A stretch of DNA of 6,378 nucleotides from Actinomycetota bacterium. GTDB lineage: Bacteria > Actinomycetota > Actinomycetes > Acidothermales > Acidothermaceae. Below the pieces are notes generated by a model. The model saw nothing but the letters and a program-made list of their open reading frames with translations, was not told the DNA's origin and ran no database searches. Shown here piece by piece: positions 5,248-6,378 of the stretch (position 1 is the stretch's first letter; each line of letters starts with the position of its first letter). A program made the translations under genes and the position numbers. The stretch covers positions 15,680 to 22,057 of the forward strand of contig PLCK01000062.1 of the NCBI GenBank assembly GCA_003134755.1. The letters run 5' to 3'.

Positions 5248-6001
5248 ACTCGACGACCAGGCCGCCGTCGTCGGGCGTGATCGCACCCTGGTACCGAACC
5301 ACTTCGTCGTCGAGCTCGGCGACCACGACCACTCCCGATTGACGCCGTACGAGGCACCACTCACCCACGAACTCGCCGCGATGGTCCGCGAGCATGCCGA
5401 CGACCAGCGGTACACATTCGTCGGACCCGTAGAGGTCGAGCTCCGTCACCTGCCGGCTCTCGATACCGGCGTCTTCCACGTGCGCAGCGACGTCGCTCCC
5501 GGCCCCGAAGGTATGCCCGATCTAGGCCCGCCGGCCGCTCCCGACGTCCAATCGCCATTGCCTGATCTGGAGCCGATCGCCGACGCCTACACGACCGCGA
5601 TCCCACGCGCAGCGCTTCGGCCCGCGGTCGGCCGGATCCGCGTCCGCGAGGGCAGGAACGCCGCCTACGACGTCGAACTCAAGCACACCGTCACCGTCAT
5701 CGGCCGCGGCACCGACGCCGACGTCCGGCTCACCGATCAGGCCGTCTCACGACGCCATGCCGAGATCCGTCTCGTCAACGGCGCGACGCTTCTCAACGAC
5801 CTCCAGTCGACCAACGGCACGACCGTCAACGGGGTCGCCGTCACGACCACGGCATTGAAGGACGGCGACGAGGTCAAACTCGGCGAGACGGTGCTGATCT
5901 TTCACGCGGGCATCGAGCCGGCGACCCACGCACGCGGTGAGCAGGGCAGGCAGGGTGGGCGTGGTCAGGACAAGGCACCCGACGTCGGCTCGTGGAGCTG
6001 A
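5132..6001 (+). CDS. fhaA: FhaA: DUF3662 plus FHA domain protein
   Basis: A 289-residue cytosolic protein that reads phosphothreonine signals in the PknA/PknB network of cell-wall control; in mycobacteria FhaA binds the phosphorylated pseudokinase domain of MviN and affects peptidoglycan synthesis. Residues 1-118 are the DUF3662 (PF12401) domain, opening with M-G-V-L-Q-R-F-E-R-R and containing S25-E-V-Q-P-V-E. Residues 120-165 are a Pro/Asp-rich linker, much shorter than in the 527-residue M. tuberculosis protein, with T154-T155 as possible phosphosites (inference). The FHA domain spans about 167-258, with G191-R192-G193, S206-R-R-H209, S226-T-N228-G-T and N233-G234, so all pThr-binding residues are present. 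A Gly/Gln/Arg-rich tail follows (259-289). GTG 5132 was chosen because AGGAGG at 5122-5127 precedes it by four bases and the family N-terminus matches. fhaB begins nine bases after the stop. Confidence 0.95.
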   Translation: MGVLQRFERRIGGLVEGIFARAFKSEVQPVEVAAALQRELDDQAAVVGRDRTLVPNHFVVELGDHDHSRLTPYEAPLTHELAAMVREHADDQRYTFVGPVEVELRHLPALDTGVFHVRSDVAPGPEGMPDLGPPAAPDVQSPLPDLEPIADAYTTAIPRAALRPAVGRIRVREGRNAAYDVELKHTVTVIGRGTDADVRLTDQAVSRRHAEIRLVNGATLLNDLQSTNGTTVNGVAVTTTALKDGDEVKLGETVLIFHAGIEPATHARGEQGRQGGRGQDKAPDVGSWS

Positions 6002-6010
6002 GCGCCGCCG

Positions 6011-6378
6011 ATGTCGGAGCTGTCGCTCTTCCTGCTGCGGGCGGGTTTTGTCGCCTTGCTGTGGGTCTTCGTCATCGTCGCTTTCGGGATCGTGCGCTCC
6101 GATCTCTTCGGCGGCCCGCAGACCCGCGTCGCGCGACCGCAGCCGAAGAAGCCGGCGAAGAAGCCGCCGAGCTCACGCAAGGCCCCCCGCAAGCTTGTCG
6201 TCGTGGCTGGGTCCTTGGCCGGGACGTCGATCAACCTCGGCGAGACCCCGGTCACGATCGGGCGGGCCAACGACTCGACCCTTGTACTGACCGACGACTA
6301 CGCGTCGACCAAGCATGCCCGCGTCTTCCAACGCGACGGCCAGTGGATGGTCGAAGATCTCGGCTCGACCAACGGCAC
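6011..6378 (+). CDS. fhaB: FhaB (FipA-like): membrane-anchored FHA protein, 3' end cut off by window edge
   Basis: The frame opens at ATG 6011 and has no stop before the edge: 122 full codons plus two bases. Residues 6-28 are one N-terminal membrane helix, with the rest cytosolic. Residues 35-60 are a basic, Pro-rich linker containing K47-K-P-A-K-K-P-P. The FHA domain starts at about 62, with G84-R85-A, T94-D-D-Y-A-S99-T-K-H102 and S119-T-N121-G122 visible, the pThr-binding set. The sequence around G84-S99 closely resembles mycobacterial FipA (Rv0019c), which links PknA signalling to the division protein FtsZ and to FtsQ. The spacing of nine bases after fhaA supports one transcript, and pstP is the expected next gene. 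No clear Shine-Dalgarno lies just before the ATG (GGAGC at about 5994-5998 is the nearest purine run), so coupling to fhaA translation is plausible. Confidence 0.93.
   Translation, partial: MSELSLFLLRAGFVALLWVFVIVAFGIVRSDLFGGPQTRVARPQPKKPAKKPPSSRKAPRKLVVVAGSLAGTSINLGETPVTIGRANDSTLVLTDDYASTKHARVFQRDGQWMVEDLGSTNG

Noticed and set aside
1..6378. Mobile element, CRISPR array, toxin-antitoxin or biosynthetic cluster
   Set aside because: I saw no transposase or integrase motifs, spaced direct repeats, terminal inverted repeats flanking genes, or tRNA 3'-end duplication. Composition is uniform along the window.

Overview
This is a GC-rich window from the chromosome of an actinomycete (Actinomycetota). 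The evidence is the fhaA-fhaB gene pair, the codon usage (strong G/C at third positions), GTG starts, and families typical of the phylum: an NTF2-type class B penicillin-binding protein, a TIGR03086-type DinB/maleylpyruvate-isomerase-like protein and a PLDc_N membrane protein. The genus cannot be fixed from the sequence. I see no insertion sequence, integrase, CRISPR array or phage gene; this looks like core chromosome.

Layout, left to right. (1) 1-1779, minus strand: a class B penicillin-binding protein whose C-terminal part, including the KTG box, lies outside the left edge. It has no stop codon in the window. (2) 1780-1884: a short divergent promoter region. (3) 1885-3494, plus strand: a compact three-gene unit made of a two-helix PLDc_N membrane protein, an overlapping YdcF/SanA-like (DUF218) membrane-anchored protein and a BCP/PrxQ-like peroxiredoxin. 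(4) 3495-3546: convergent junction with inverted repeats that could end transcription from both sides. (5) 3532-4826, minus strand: a two-gene unit with a PIG-L deacetylase first and the DinB/MDMPI-like protein 38 bases downstream. (6) 4903-4985, minus strand: tRNA-Leu with anticodon CAG. (7) 5132-6378, plus strand: fhaA complete, then fhaB running off the right edge. In other actinomycetes this pair opens the cluster fhaA-fhaB-pstP-rodA-pbpA-pknA-pknB, which controls cell-wall growth by Ser/Thr phosphorylation, so those genes are expected just beyond the window.

How the genes fit together. Both ends of the window concern peptidoglycan synthesis and its control: a transpeptidase on the left, and phosphothreonine-reading FHA proteins on the right. 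The middle holds small metabolic and redox genes. The DinB-like and PIG-L superfamilies both include mycothiol enzymes and sit next to a thiol peroxidase, so a link to low-molecular-weight thiol chemistry is possible but not shown. I did not find a clearly new system. The best leads are the altered active-site loop of the peroxiredoxin, the thiol-flavoured gene neighbourhood, a well-initiated small ORF overlapping the fhaA start, a possible leaderless penicillin-binding protein mRNA, and a Ser/Ala hexanucleotide repeat inside the transpeptidase domain.
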